Of a stretch of DNA of 40,920 bases, positions 29,947-40,580 are shown one piece after another. The number at the start of each line of letters is the position of its first letter. The stretch's first letter is position 1. The stretch is taken from the NCBI GenBank assembly GCA_051453625.1, contig JBOZIK010000001.1:39511186-39552105 (forward strand). The letters are read 5' to 3'. Position numbers and translations under genes: made by a program. Below the pieces are notes generated by a model. The model had not been told where the DNA came from. It saw only the letters and a list, made by a program, of their open reading frames with translations, and did not search any database. This DNA is from Welwitschia mirabilis. Its lineage: Eukaryota; Gnetophyta; Gnetopsida; Welwitschiales.

Positions 29947-31276
29947 TGTAGGATCGAGAACCCTAAAGGAGGGGTGAATAGGATTAAAAACTTAATCAAA
30001 TAACTTTACAAAAATTAACTTACTTGAAATGAACACTCAAAAATTGTGTAAATAAAACTAAATTTATTCTAAAAAACTAAAGAATAGAAAGCACAAAAAT
30101 ACCAAAGAGGAGGCACACAAGTTTTATAGTGGTTTAGGAAACCCCTTAGTCCACTCTTGACGATCAGCTTCTATTCAAGCTTGATCTAAATATCCGTTTA
30201 TCTCTTTCTAGGTATTTCAGGTTTACTTATAACCTTTACAAATAGACAGGTCTAAGGCTTAGTCTCAACCTTTTGTAAGAAAGCAAAGCGGTGACAATGG
30301 TGTATTGAAATGCATAGGTTTCGTCTGATCTTTGGCTTAAGAATAGTAGTGCTACACTATTTGAGGAGGTGGTACAATCTGAATGCATATAATGCAACTG
30401 ATTTAATGAATTATTCAAAGATAACAATAGTTCTTAGTACGTATTTTGATTAGGTAGAATATGCCAATGAGTATAATGATTGATTTCAAAAAGATTCAAA
30501 ATGTGGTACAATGATTTTGACTCTTGACAAATATATAGTAGAAGGCTGTTAGGGTTTTTACAAGTAAAATACTTCCAACGGACATAAACAGACTCATAAC
30601 AGCTAAAAAAAATCTCGTTTCCATCATGACCGGTTGACCCCTTAAAGTTTGGTTGCCCCATCTGGTGCCGTCACTGAAGTTGATCGCCCTCATATTGTTT
30701 TGATCGATCCTTGTTTCTTATAGCTCCATGTCCTATCGATCCTAAGGGTCTAGTCGACCGCTTATTCGGTTGCCTGCATATTCATCTAATCGCCCCCTTG
30801 GTCAAAAAAAGTTACAACACTACTTTCCGTTCCAGGTTTAGTTGACCTCATAAAAGTTTAGTCGACCCCTTGCTAACAAAGGATGAATGCCACTACAGGT
30901 CCAATTAACCCCTTAGGAATCCAATCAGTCCCTTGATGATTGGCTATAAAGTATTGGATGCACAGGTCTAGTAGATCCCTTAGGAATCCAGTCGACCTTT
31001 TGATGATCAGTTAAGAAGTATTAGATGTATAGGTCTAGTCGACCCCTTAGGAATCCAGTTCAGTTTATTTTAGTGTAAGCTTTAGGTGCGGTCGACTCCT
31101 TAGAAATCTGGTCAGCCCCTCAGAAGGGTATAAAATTGACAATTTTAAGTTCAAATTGTGATAAATTGTTTCAACTTCTGACCTACAATGATTAATATTT
31201 TTTGTATAAGATACAACATCTTTTACTAAACAGAAAATATTAGTTTGATATCAAATTGACAAATAATAACTCAACA
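29947..31276 (-). repeat. 5' LTR of element D (right copy)
   Basis: The 1330-bp partner of 18257-19539, clearly diverged from it by eye. It has GTCGAC-type palindromes at about 30620-31120, the 67-bp repeat from about 30898 to 31080, a TATA-like CTATATATTTG (complement of about 30529-30540), AAACCCTAA nearby, and ACCACTATAAAAC (complement of 30122-30135). Confidence 0.93.
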
Positions 31277-31990
31277 CTCTTGAATGTGCTTTGATTGACA
31301 AATGAAGATTCTAATTAAAATTTACTTAATCTGAAGTCCTAGAAAAAAATTGAGCTCTTCTATAAGACTCATTTCAAATTTATTTTGCATTAATTAAGTA
31401 AAATCTAAGGCAAAAGACTCTTTTGTAATCCAAACACAATATCATCAACATATATCTAAACAATGAGTATATCTTTCTTGTTGTTTTTGATGAATAAAGT
31501 GGGATCAATATTTCTTTTTGCAAAGTTGTTTGAGATCAGAAATGAGTTGAGCCTATTAAATCAAGCTCTTGGAGCTTGTTTTTGACCATGTAATGCCTTG
31601 TTCAACTTAAAAACATGACTAGAAAACCTTGAATCTATAAATCCAAATGGTTAAGCAACATAAACTTCATTATTATGAAAACTTGCAAAGGCTAATAGCA
31701 TTCTAATTGCCTTCAACTTGACCATTAGAGTAGTTTCACCATAATTGATGCCTTTTTGTTGACTATTTATTTGAGCTACTAATCTAGATTTATTATGAAT
31801 TATATTGTGATGATCATCCTTCTTATTTTTAAATACCCATTTTGTTCCAGTTATGTGTTTTCCATTGAGAGCAAAAACAAGATTCCAAACTTTGTTTCAT
31901 TCAAACTAGTTAAGTTCTTGTTGCATTGCTAACATTCAAGCAACATCATGCTCTGCCTCTCTTGGAAAGTTTTAAGTTTTAGAGAAGAGA
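31277..31990 (-). pseudogene. Element B reverse transcriptase (upstream of the D insertion)
   Basis: Reading leftwards, GTKWVFKNKKDDH, RLVAQINSQQKGINY, KLNKALHGQKQAPRA and the active-site box IYVDDIVFG (YVDD at 31441-31452) are seen, then GLQIK and FICQSKHIQ next to the insertion point. Unlike several other motifs in B, the YVDD box is intact. The frame continues at 18256 without loss or gain once one CTCTT copy is ignored. Confidence 0.9.
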
Positions 31991-32047
31991 CAAAATACAA
32001 GAAACTATTACTTATAATTTTTCCTCTTCTAGTGATTGTCTCTTAAT

Positions 32048-33136
32048 TTAGGTTATAATGTTATCTTGAGGGTGATCTTCTTTAGTTCTAAGAGGATAAG
32101 ATAAGCACTTTTTTGTATTGCTTGTTTCACTTGAACTTGAAGGAGTATTATGACTTGAGTGAGCAGAAGGAATGATTTCATCATCATTTCTAATCTCTTT
32201 AGGAGTATCATCTTTGATACCTTCCACTTTTACATGAAGAAATTCCTCAACTTTGGATGAGGACTTGTTGTACACTCGATAAGCATTATTGGCTATTGAG
32301 TAGCCACAAAAATTCCCTTCATCAGCTTTAGATTCAAGTTTACTTGCTGTCCTTTTAGCATTCAAAATTAAACATTTAATACCAAACACTTTGAAGTAAC
32401 TAATTCTAGGCTTTCTTCCACTGCATAATCCGTAAGCAATTTTACTTATTCCTATATGTAAGAAGACTCTATTAGTTATGTAACATGTAGTGATTACAAC
32501 TTCAACCCAAAAATGTTGTGACAGTTCTTCTTCATTTAGCATTGTTCTTGTCATCTCAATGAGAAATCTATTATTTTGTTTAGCAACTCCATTTTGTTCA
32601 GTCATCCTAGGAGCTAATAATCAATGAAATATTCTATTTGAATTACAATATCTTTCAAAGTTTTTATTTACAAACAATCCTCCTTTGTCTGATCTAATCA
32701 TTTTAATAGTGTACCCTTTTTCATTTTGAATTCTTTTATACACTTTGACAAACATTTCAAATGCATCATCCTTATTAAAGAGAAATGAAATCCACTAATA
32801 CCTTAAAAAATCATCCATCATGATAAGGAAATATTTTCTTCCTATAGTACTTCATGTTTGAATTGGTCTCACTAAATCCATGTGAATTAGATCTAATAGT
32901 CTAACATAAGTTGTCTCCATTTTACTTTTGAAAGAGGACTTATTGAGTTTATCTTTTATACAAGAATTGCAAATGTTGGCTTGAGAAACATCTAGCTTAG
33001 GAACTCCTATTACTATTTCTTTAGTGGAGATATTCTTAAGATCCTTGAGATTCATATGGCAAAATCTCCTATGACAAAGGTTTACTTCTTTATCTTTTTC
33101 TCTACCGTTTGCAAAATCTATTAGAATTGGGGTCAA
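32048..33136 (-). pseudogene. Element B integrase
   Basis: The zinc-binding region is open at 32852-33136: HRRFCHMNLKDLKNI, then CNSCIKDKLNKSSFKSK (H-x-H, C-x2-C pattern). The core is broken (about 32605-32850). The C-terminal half is open at 32048-32605 from TEQNGVAKQNNRFLIEM, in which the catalytic Glu of QNG-x-AER is Lys. It continues with WVEVVITTCYITNRVFL, RKPRISYFKVFG, LESKADEGNFCGYS and an acidic linker towards RT. Confidence 0.9.
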
Positions 33137-33619
33137 GTTTTATAACTATAAAATAACCAATCTAGATTGACTTTTATTAAAGGAACATAAGATTCTATTG
33201 CTAAACTTTAGACCAAATAGGATCAATTAATTTCTCAGGACCTATCAGTAAAATCCCTTTGGAAAGGGATGGTCTTAAAACTAAAGGAGTTTTTCTAGCT
33301 TAAAATAATATGTGTTGATTAGATTTGGCAATATTATGATAAAAATCAAGGAAGAGTCCTTTTCTGCTAAACAAAATGCATCAAACTTGTAATTCATTAG
33401 GTCTTTTTGAAAAATGTCAGCTAAATATCATTAATATATAGAGCTAGGGTCATATAACATCTTTCTCCTTGTTTTTCATCACAACCCAACACATATTACA
33501 CTTGTACCTACTACTTGTAAGGATAATACTATTAAAGGAAGCATTTTGAACAACACATTTGTTTTTTTAGAATGACACAACATTTTCTTTATTACATATT
33601 TAAGATATACTAAACAAGT

Positions 33620-33830
33620 CATGCTTGAACCAACCTACTAGATACAAATTATTTATAGTTAGATGATTTCTATTAACTATGATGGACCCTTTACCAATTA
33701 TATTGTTACCAAAGATTACCTCACCACCATCATATTCTTGAAATGAAGTGAGAAGACTCTTATTGTTAGTGATGTCCTTAGAATAACCACTATGAAGGTA
33801 CCACTTGACATTTCTTAAACTCTAAATGCA
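33620..33830 (-). pseudogene. Element B protease, catalytic Asp lost
   Basis: The motif reads WYLHSGYSKDITNNKSLLTSF with HSG (33786-33794) where D-S-G is expected, then DGGEVIFGNN. Replacement of the catalytic Asp by His makes it inactive. Confidence 0.85.
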
Positions 33831-33839
33831 GCATGGACA

Positions 33840-35420
33840 AATAAAGATATAGAAGTGTTTTTTGTTTTTTCTCACCCATTACAAGTTGCTTTTCTTAATT
33901 TGATGGTTGGCATACTTCTTAATGAATCTTACATTGTTGTTGAACTTAAAATAAAACAATTTTTTGTAGGAATAGGAGAATTGAATGTGTCCAAATTTGT
34001 TACAATGATGGCATCTGAAACTTACTTGAATGAAGGATTGATATTTGATGCTTGGAGTGAAGTCTATATGGGAAGGTATCAAGCTATTGAAACTTCCTAC
34101 TCCAGACTTATCATATGGATTACATCTAATGCCTAACATTTTATTGAAGTTGTTTTTTCCTTGCATTAAGTAATAAGCAATAAATTTTGCATCTTTAAGA
34201 TCTTTTGTTAATGATTTTATTTTGGTGTTGAATTTTTTTATCTCACTTTTTAGGTCTTTTATAGTTTTCTTATAAATAGAGTTTTTCTTACTTAGGTCTA
34301 TATTAAGCACATACAATTTTTTATAAGCATTCAATAATTCATCGTATTCTAAATTGAGATCATCACAATTTTAAACGTCAGTTTCAAACGAATTATGTTC
34401 ATTTTTTGAAGAAGAGAAAATGGCACTAAAACAACAATGAGTTGGGGTACTTACCTCATCTGCTACCACAAGTAGTCCAAAGTCCATGACTCATTCTTCA
34501 TCACTTGAGCTTGCATTTTCTCTATCTGAGTCATCATCCTATGTTTCCTTTAGCACCTTCTTTGCTTTTTCTTTTGTCTTTTTGTCCTTTTTGTTTACAC
34601 ATTCTAAAGCTACATGACAAAAACCTTAACATTCATAACACTGAATAGATGAAGAATTTTTACCTTTAGTACTTCCATGATTGAATGGTCTCCTTGCATT
34701 CCTTTCTTCTTTCCTTTTTCTTGAGGAATCATTTAAAGTTTCTTGTTAATAAGGTGAGGTCTAGATCTTCTTCATCAGCACCTAAGGGATTTTTATATTC
34801 TTCTTTACATGCTTTAATGGCTACACTTCTATTCTTTGATACTTCATTCTTGGGTAAAATTATTGCTTCGTATGCCATTGGAGAATCTTTTAGCTCCTCT
34901 ATTCTCATTTAATCAATATCCTTGTTTTCTTCAATAACTCTAATGTTTGGTCTAAATTTTAGAGTTAAGCCTCTAAGAGTTTTTAGAACCACTCTATTAT
35001 AAGGCACCCTTTCTTTAAGACCCCACATACCATTGACTATGTTACTAATTTTGGATGTGTATTTAGAAACAGATTCAGACTCCTCCATCCTAATATTCTC
35101 AAACTTAGTAGTAATAAGTTATAGCTTTGTGGTTTTTACCATGTTCTTTCCTTCATTAGCAATCCTAAGAGTTTCCAACATGTCTTTTGCTGTAGTGCAC
35201 TGGACTACTCTTTCATATTCCTTGGTAAATAAGACATAGATGATAGCATTTATTACCAATGCATTGAGTTGGGTCTTCCATTTGTTGTCAAGATGTCATC
35301 CACTTCTGGGTTTCAAGGTAGTTTTGCCATCATTATCTAATGTTGCAGGAAGTTGATATCCATTCAAGATTGTTTGCTAGATGTCTGGATCAAGAGAGGT
35401 AAAAAAAATCATTATCTTAA
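33840..35420 (-). pseudogene. Element B gag with two zinc-knuckle sites and a coiled coil
   Basis: From right to left: a UBN2-type region (ILNGYQLPATL, CTTAKDMLETLRIANEGK, FENIRMEESESV, VLKTLRGLTLKFRP, about 34960-35400); a basic stretch; a zinc knuckle CYEC-x4-H-x4-C at 34599-34640 with a stop inside it; an acidic Ser-rich stretch; a Lys-rich coiled coil (NIDLSKKNSIYKKTIKDLKS, 34220-34334); and a second knuckle CHHCNKFGHIQFSY at about 33950-34000 lacking its last Cys. Two knuckles around a coiled coil are typical of Sirevirus-type Gag. The open part is 33879-34334. Confidence 0.85.
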
Positions 35421-35556
35421 CCTTTAATGAGTATAATTTATTCTATTGAAGAATGACAATCTGGTAATAGCCTAACCTTCTAGAGATCTTTCAAAGCTTG
35501 AGGATAGCATGAACTTTAGGCCTGAAAACATAGATAACCAAATAAATCTAGAGCAA

Positions 35557-35572
35557 CCAAGCTCTGTTACCA
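35557..35572 (-). promoter_or_regulatory. Primer-binding site of element B
   Basis: The minus strand reads TGGTAACAGAGCTTGG two bases after the LTR end, one mismatch from the initiator-Met tRNA complement over its first twelve bases. Confidence 0.88.
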
Positions 35573-35574
35573 AT

Positions 35575-36678
35575 TGTTAGGATCAGAATGGCATCCTAGA
35601 GGAGGGGTGAAGAGGGTATTGTTAATATTTAGCAAAATTACCTAAATCTTGAATTAATAATAATCTTAAGAAATTAAACAAGATCAATAAAAATGAAAGC
35701 ACAAATAGAGAAGTGCACCATAGTTTTATAATGGTTCAACAAAAGTGCCTACTTCATTCTCATGGGGTAGCAACGGCCTTCAGCCTCTTAATTCCCTTAT
35801 TTTTTTAAAAAACTTATAACACCCTTCTCCTCAATGGTCTTCAGTACTTTTATCATCCTTCTTAAGGGTCTTGATGCTTTTACAACAAGCTCTCAAAAAG
35901 AACAATAGAATCACTTTCATTTGATATAGTTTCTGATAGAATGTATGCCTAAATTAGATTAATCATTAGCTTGTACAAACAAATTCTCTTTAAGGAGCTA
36001 ATGCCTCAATAATGTACATGATTATTAAATAAACCAGATAATACATAGGAAAGCACAGTGTATGCAAAGTATGAAATTTTTTTCTCAAATATAAGAAGTA
36101 TATTGTTCATAGATAAGGTGCTCTTTTATACATCATGACATTAAAAAAAAGCTGTTGTAGTCTCATGTAGAGTGCCCTTGGTTTTACCTAATGTGCTAGA
36201 GGAATATTTGGATTGTTTTCTCCATGAATTGCCAAATTTGATACTTCCAATGGTCAAACTGCTACCTCAATGTTTGTCAGCCCGAATTCCCATTTCAAAA
36301 ACCCAGATGTCTTGATTTTAACCATGGTCTTTATCCAAACTAAGAAGGGAATCAAACATCTTGATTCAAAGAGCCAGACATCCTTTCTTACATAAATCTG
36401 ATAGAGGCTCAAACATCTCAAGAAGATAAGGTGGATGCCCCAATGTATAACCATTACAAATAAGCATAGACATCTTAATTATAAAAGAGGACATTCTAGT
36501 CATAAAAACTAAACATAGGTCTGGACATCCTAAGAAGAATAGGTGGACATCCTCATGTGAAACTCTGTGCATAGGTTCGGATGTTCTGAACAATAAGGGC
36601 TGATGTCCCAAGATGTTTCTTAACTCATTTTAGGTTGTAAGAAACTCAAGATCAACATTGAAATGCATTTTTGTAATA
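35575..36678 (-). repeat. 5' LTR of element B (right copy)
   Basis: It starts TGTTAGGATCAGAATGG on +. Its far end is decayed to AATA where the left copy has AACA. Conserved marks are the complement of 35724-35737 (GAACCATTATAAAA) and a TATA-like TGTATAAAAGAG (complement of about 36122-36134). The palindrome array at about 36280-36620 contains no intact GGACGTCC: every unit I can see is of the GGACATC or GGATGT type. Confidence 0.92.
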
Positions 36679-36683
36679 GGAAT

Positions 36684-37001
36684 AGGGTTAGAGCATGGGC
36701 TAGGCCTAGTGGATAATACTTCAGAAGTACTAAGGTAGGCTCAAAAAAGAAGAAGAAGAAGATAAGGAGGAGGAATAAGAAGAAGAAAAGAAAATAGAAG
36801 GTAGAGGGTAAGGAATAGGAGGAGGTATCTTCAGATTGTTCCAAGGTATTAGGTGAAAGTTATGGAATAGGTCTTAGGTATAGGATTACAGGTTCTAGTC
36901 AAATCTTCTACCAAGGTTGTAATTAAGTAAGCTTAGTTCTTCAAAAAGAGGGAACAAGAAAGGGTACATCAAGGGAGTGTTCTTCTCCATTAAAGATGAA
37001 G

Positions 37002-37003
<2 letters not shown>
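36684..37003. other. Purine-rich unassigned sequence
   Basis: GAA/GGA-rich runs (36740-36840) and no recognisable coding motif. Confidence 0.5.
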
Positions 37004-37058
<55 letters not shown>

Positions 37059-37072
37059 TTTTCTGTGAGATT
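37004..37072. repeat. (CT)n microsatellite, left of gap
   Basis: CT repeat ending in TTTCTCTCTCTTTTTCTGTG and AGATT. The last 69 bases are repeated at 37987-38055 on the other side of the gap. Confidence 0.9.
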
Positions 37073-37970
37073 NNNNNNNNNNNNNNNNNNNNNNNNNNNN
37101 NNNNNNNNNNNNNNNNNNNNNNNNNNNNNNNNNNNNNNNNNNNNNNNNNNNNNNNNNNNNNNNNNNNNNNNNNNNNNNNNNNNNNNNNNNNNNNNNNNNN
37201 NNNNNNNNNNNNNNNNNNNNNNNNNNNNNNNNNNNNNNNNNNNNNNNNNNNNNNNNNNNNNNNNNNNNNNNNNNNNNNNNNNNNNNNNNNNNNNNNNNNN
37301 NNNNNNNNNNNNNNNNNNNNNNNNNNNNNNNNNNNNNNNNNNNNNNNNNNNNNNNNNNNNNNNNNNNNNNNNNNNNNNNNNNNNNNNNNNNNNNNNNNNN
37401 NNNNNNNNNNNNNNNNNNNNNNNNNNNNNNNNNNNNNNNNNNNNNNNNNNNNNNNNNNNNNNNNNNNNNNNNNNNNNNNNNNNNNNNNNNNNNNNNNNNN
37501 NNNNNNNNNNNNNNNNNNNNNNNNNNNNNNNNNNNNNNNNNNNNNNNNNNNNNNNNNNNNNNNNNNNNNNNNNNNNNNNNNNNNNNNNNNNNNNNNNNNN
37601 NNNNNNNNNNNNNNNNNNNNNNNNNNNNNNNNNNNNNNNNNNNNNNNNNNNNNNNNNNNNNNNNNNNNNNNNNNNNNNNNNNNNNNNNNNNNNNNNNNNN
37701 NNNNNNNNNNNNNNNNNNNNNNNNNNNNNNNNNNNNNNNNNNNNNNNNNNNNNNNNNNNNNNNNNNNNNNNNNNNNNNNNNNNNNNNNNNNNNNNNNNNN
37801 NNNNNNNNNNNNNNNNNNNNNNNNNNNNNNNNNNNNNNNNNNNNNNNNNNNNNNNNNNNNNNNNNNNNNNNNNNNNNNNNNNNNNNNNNNNNNNNNNNNN
37901 NNNNNNNNNNNNNNNNNNNNNNNNNNNNNNNNNNNNNNNNNNNNNNNNNNNNNNNNNNNNNNNNNNNNNN
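37073..37970. other. Assembly gap, 898 N
   Basis: N run between two copies of the same CT microsatellite plus identical unique tail. It probably reflects a collapsed or unmerged microsatellite. The long Ser-Leu or Glu-Arg ORFs across it are artefacts. Confidence 0.9.
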
Positions 37971-38041
<71 letters not shown>

Positions 38042-38055
38042 TTTTCTGTGAGATT
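37971..38055. repeat. (CT)n microsatellite, right of gap
   Basis: A longer CT run with the same tail as 37004-37072, then unique sequence (ACCTAAGAAAAGG). Confidence 0.9.
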
Positions 38056-39840
38056 ACCTAAGAAAAGGTTCTTTATGCTCTCTGTTGTACATATAGATAG
38101 CAAGTAATAGAATAATAATAAAGGAAAAGAACTATTTCTATTAGTATCTCTCTAAAAACATCACTGTCTCTTGAAACGCAGAGGAGAGAAATATAAAAAT
38201 AGGTCTCTCCTAGCTAAGAAGGAGGGAGGACTATTACACTTCAAAAATAGAAAACTGAAAATAATTCTTTACGATAATTGATGAGAAAGCATTACAATTG
38301 CCAAAAGATGTGCAATTGATAGAATATCCTTTTATTATCTTCATAAGTATTCCTTGCAGAGAAGGTGAAATTATTAGCTAGCTAGGAGTTTCGAAGAGTG
38401 ATGAAGGCAAGATCACTCTCCAGTATATGAGGAAGGAAGCTCTATTTTTATAGATAACTTTTACAATACTAAAGGATAATGAGGAAATAGAGGGAAAACC
38501 TAGAGAGGGTTTCTTAGATGCAAACCCCTTGAAATGGAAGAAAAAGGGAAAGACTACCTCTTAGATGGAAGGCAGATAAATTGGGAGTATCATGGAAGAA
38601 AGGGAAGGGAAATTATGATGGTGGAACCTAGATAACATCTTCTCATTATCTAGTGTTCCTTTTCATTCTTGAATAAGCTATGATTTCATCATTGAAGTAG
38701 AGATTCAAAGATTGACAGGTAATTACAAAAAGATTAACAGATAGTTAGCTAGTCCCTGATGGTACTAGAGAGGCTCATTCCACCAGAATAGTGGTAATCT
38801 AATTAGGAACTAGACTAGTATTTACTCCTTGATATAATGTCATGGGTAGGCTCCCTTAGTTATGGTGTACCTAAATGGTTTGATGTAATCTTGAGACTAT
38901 TTCAAAGTTGAAGCAATGATGTGGACTAAATGATCATGTCCTCAGTAAAGGAAGCTAGGTAAAGAGTTGAAGAAGAATTTCCTTCTCTAAAGAACGACAT
39001 CTTTGAGAGTGAAGTAGCTTGGAGAGAACACTGACAAAACACATGGTATGTAAGACACAAGAGGAAACTGAAATTTTCAAGGATGAGACTAGAACACAAG
39101 GCTAAATAAAGGTTGAGGGGAGGAGTATGGGAATTCCATGTCCAAGGCATAAAATTTGGATACTAAGGATGTGGATGAAGTGGTAGGATAACTTTTAAGG
39201 TTATGGGTAGGCCCATCATCTAATGATGAAGATCCAACTTGAAGATTCTAGGCTATCATCATCTTATTTCTCTTGTTGCAAGTTGCTAATGCTGGCATTT
39301 GACTAAATTAAGCTGGAAAAGGAATTTAGGATAGAAGAATTTCATGCCTAAGATATGGAGTCCAACTAGATTCCACATTTAAGGCATGAAATTGAAGTGA
39401 ATTAGGGGAAATAAGGAGACAAGGGGAATGGATGGAGAGAAAATGGAGAAAGAGGGAGTGAAAGAAAAGAATAAAGGGGAATGAAAAAGAATAAGACTAG
39501 GAAGGGATCCTAGGAGGAGGAGGTAACTTGAAGATGTCTTCTTATGGGATCAAAAGACTAAAGACCCTGACTGAAGGTAAAGCATAGAATCAAATGTGCT
39601 AGAGTTGTTGCTGAACTCTAAGTCTAATTCTTGAAGTTGCATTGGGACCTAAAGCTAGACAAGAAAGCAAGATCTGGATTAGATTCCATGCCCAAGGCAT
39701 GTTATTGCCTAGATTCTAGGGTGTGGAATATAGTGGATGAGATGGGTTTAAGGGGAAGGGGAAGGAATAAAAGAGAAGGAAAGAAAGAGGAATATAGAAG
39801 GAAAGAAAGGATAAGGGGATAGAAAAGAGAGAAGAGGGAG
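38056..39840. other. Unassigned purine-rich region, possible gypsy LTR/leader remains
   Basis: I find no gene here. A TATA-like palindrome CTATTTTTATAG is at 38442-38453. The word CATGCC-x3-GGCATG and decayed forms recur at about 39138-39152, 39342-39356, 39375-39393 and 39687-39703 (CATGCCCAAGGCATG at the last), each followed by GGGGAA/GAAAGA-rich sequence, so three or four imperfect repeat units are likely. The position just upstream of the G2 gypsy pol suggests an LTR or leader, but no LTR termini or primer-binding site are clear. Confidence 0.35.
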
Positions 39841-39841
39841 C

Positions 39842-40194
39842 TAGCTGGAAGAGAAGGCTGACAAAGTTAAAAATGGATCTCCTTAGATGTCTAACAGAGA
39901 TCTTATCAAAGGGATCCCTTAGAGAAATCATATCATCATGTGCCATGCCAATAGTGTTGGCAACCAAAAAGAATGAAAAGGGCAAGGTGTGTGAATTGAG
40001 TATATGCACAGATACAAGGGCTATGAATAAGATCACAAAACACTATAGATTTCCAATGCCCTAGGTCTATGATCTCATGGATTACCTAATTATTACTTTA
40101 GCAAAATTAATTTAAAGAGTGAATACTATGAGATCTAGATCAAATAAGGGGATGAGTGGAAAACTGCCTTCAAACTCTAGATGGTTTTTTTGAA
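39842..40194 (+). pseudogene. G2: Ty3/gypsy reverse transcriptase, N-terminal part
   Basis: Reads LTEILSKGSLREIISSCAMP, IVLATKKN, CTDTRAMNKITKHYRFPMP (usually DSRAINKIT-x-YRFPxP), then DLMDYL, LKSEYYEI and GDEWKTAF. It stops at about 40190, where the remaining RT (including the YxDD active site) is missing and RNase H begins directly. Several stops are present. Confidence 0.88.
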
Positions 40195-40580
40195 GAGGCA
40201 CTTGTATTTGCACCTATTTTGAAAATGGCAGAATCGAAAAAAATATATACAGTTTATACAAATGCTTTTGGGGAAGGATTAGGAGCAGTGTTAATGCAGG
40301 AAGGAAGATTTATTGCTTATGCATAAAGACAATTAAAGAATCATAAAAAGAACTATCCTGTACATGACTTAGAACTAGCCACTATGATTCATGAACTTAA
40401 AATTTGGAGGCACTACTTGTATGGAGAAAGAGTTGAAATTTGAGTCAATCACACTCAACTCAACCTAAACCTAAGGTAGAGGAGATGGGTAAAATTCCTA
40501 CAGAATTTTGATTTAACCATAAACTACCCTCAAGGAAAGACCAATGTTGTAGCTAATGCATTAAGTAAAAGGAGACATTT
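40191..40580 (+). pseudogene. G2: Ty3/gypsy RNase H
   Basis: Reads EEALVFAPILKMAESKKIYT, VYTNAFGEGLGAVLMQEG (catalytic Asp of YTDAS is Asn), [35 protein letters not shown], a decayed TDHKSL box (VNHTQL), RRWVKFLQNFDLTINYPQGK and TNVVANALSKR (usually NVVADALSR). Stops at about 40324, 40441 and 40476. Confidence 0.9.

Larger units (their letters stand above)
18257..31276 (-). mobile_element. Element D: Sirevirus-like Ty1/copia retrotransposon with two tandem internal regions, inserted in B
   Basis: The LTRs at 18257-19539 and 29947-31276 begin TGTTGAGTTATT and end GATCGAT/CCTACA-type on the minus strand (TGTAGGATCG...CTCAACA on +). The flanks CTCTT (18252-18256) and CTCTT (31277-31281) are a perfect 5-bp target duplication, and both sides are parts of the RT gene of element B. 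The 10.4-kb interior contains two homologous internal regions in the same orientation. Unit 1 (29946-26104) has deletions in gag and ORF3. Unit 2 (26003-19540) is nearly full length. A 100-N gap separates them where a central LTR would be expected. One TSD around the whole structure suggests a tandem made by LTR-LTR unequal recombination after a single insertion. Confidence 0.92.
14428..36678 (-). mobile_element. Element B: outer Sirevirus-like Ty1/copia retrotransposon, split by element D
   Basis: In transcription order (right to left) B has a 5' LTR (36678-35575), primer-binding site, gag with zinc knuckles and coiled coil, protease, integrase, RT, the 13-kb insertion of D, rest of RT, RNase H, palindromic spacer, ORF3, two polypurine tracts and a 3' LTR (15489-14428). 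Without D and the duplicated 5 bases the element is about 9.2 kb. The flanks GGAAC (14423-14427) and GGAAT (36679-36683) form a one-mismatch target duplication. Catalytic residues are lost in protease and integrase, and many stops are present, so it is dead. It shares LTR termini, palindromes and ORF3 with element A. Confidence 0.92.

Noticed and set aside
36895-38107. Long Ser-Leu and Glu-Arg repeat ORFs
   Set aside because: They translate a CT microsatellite and an N gap.
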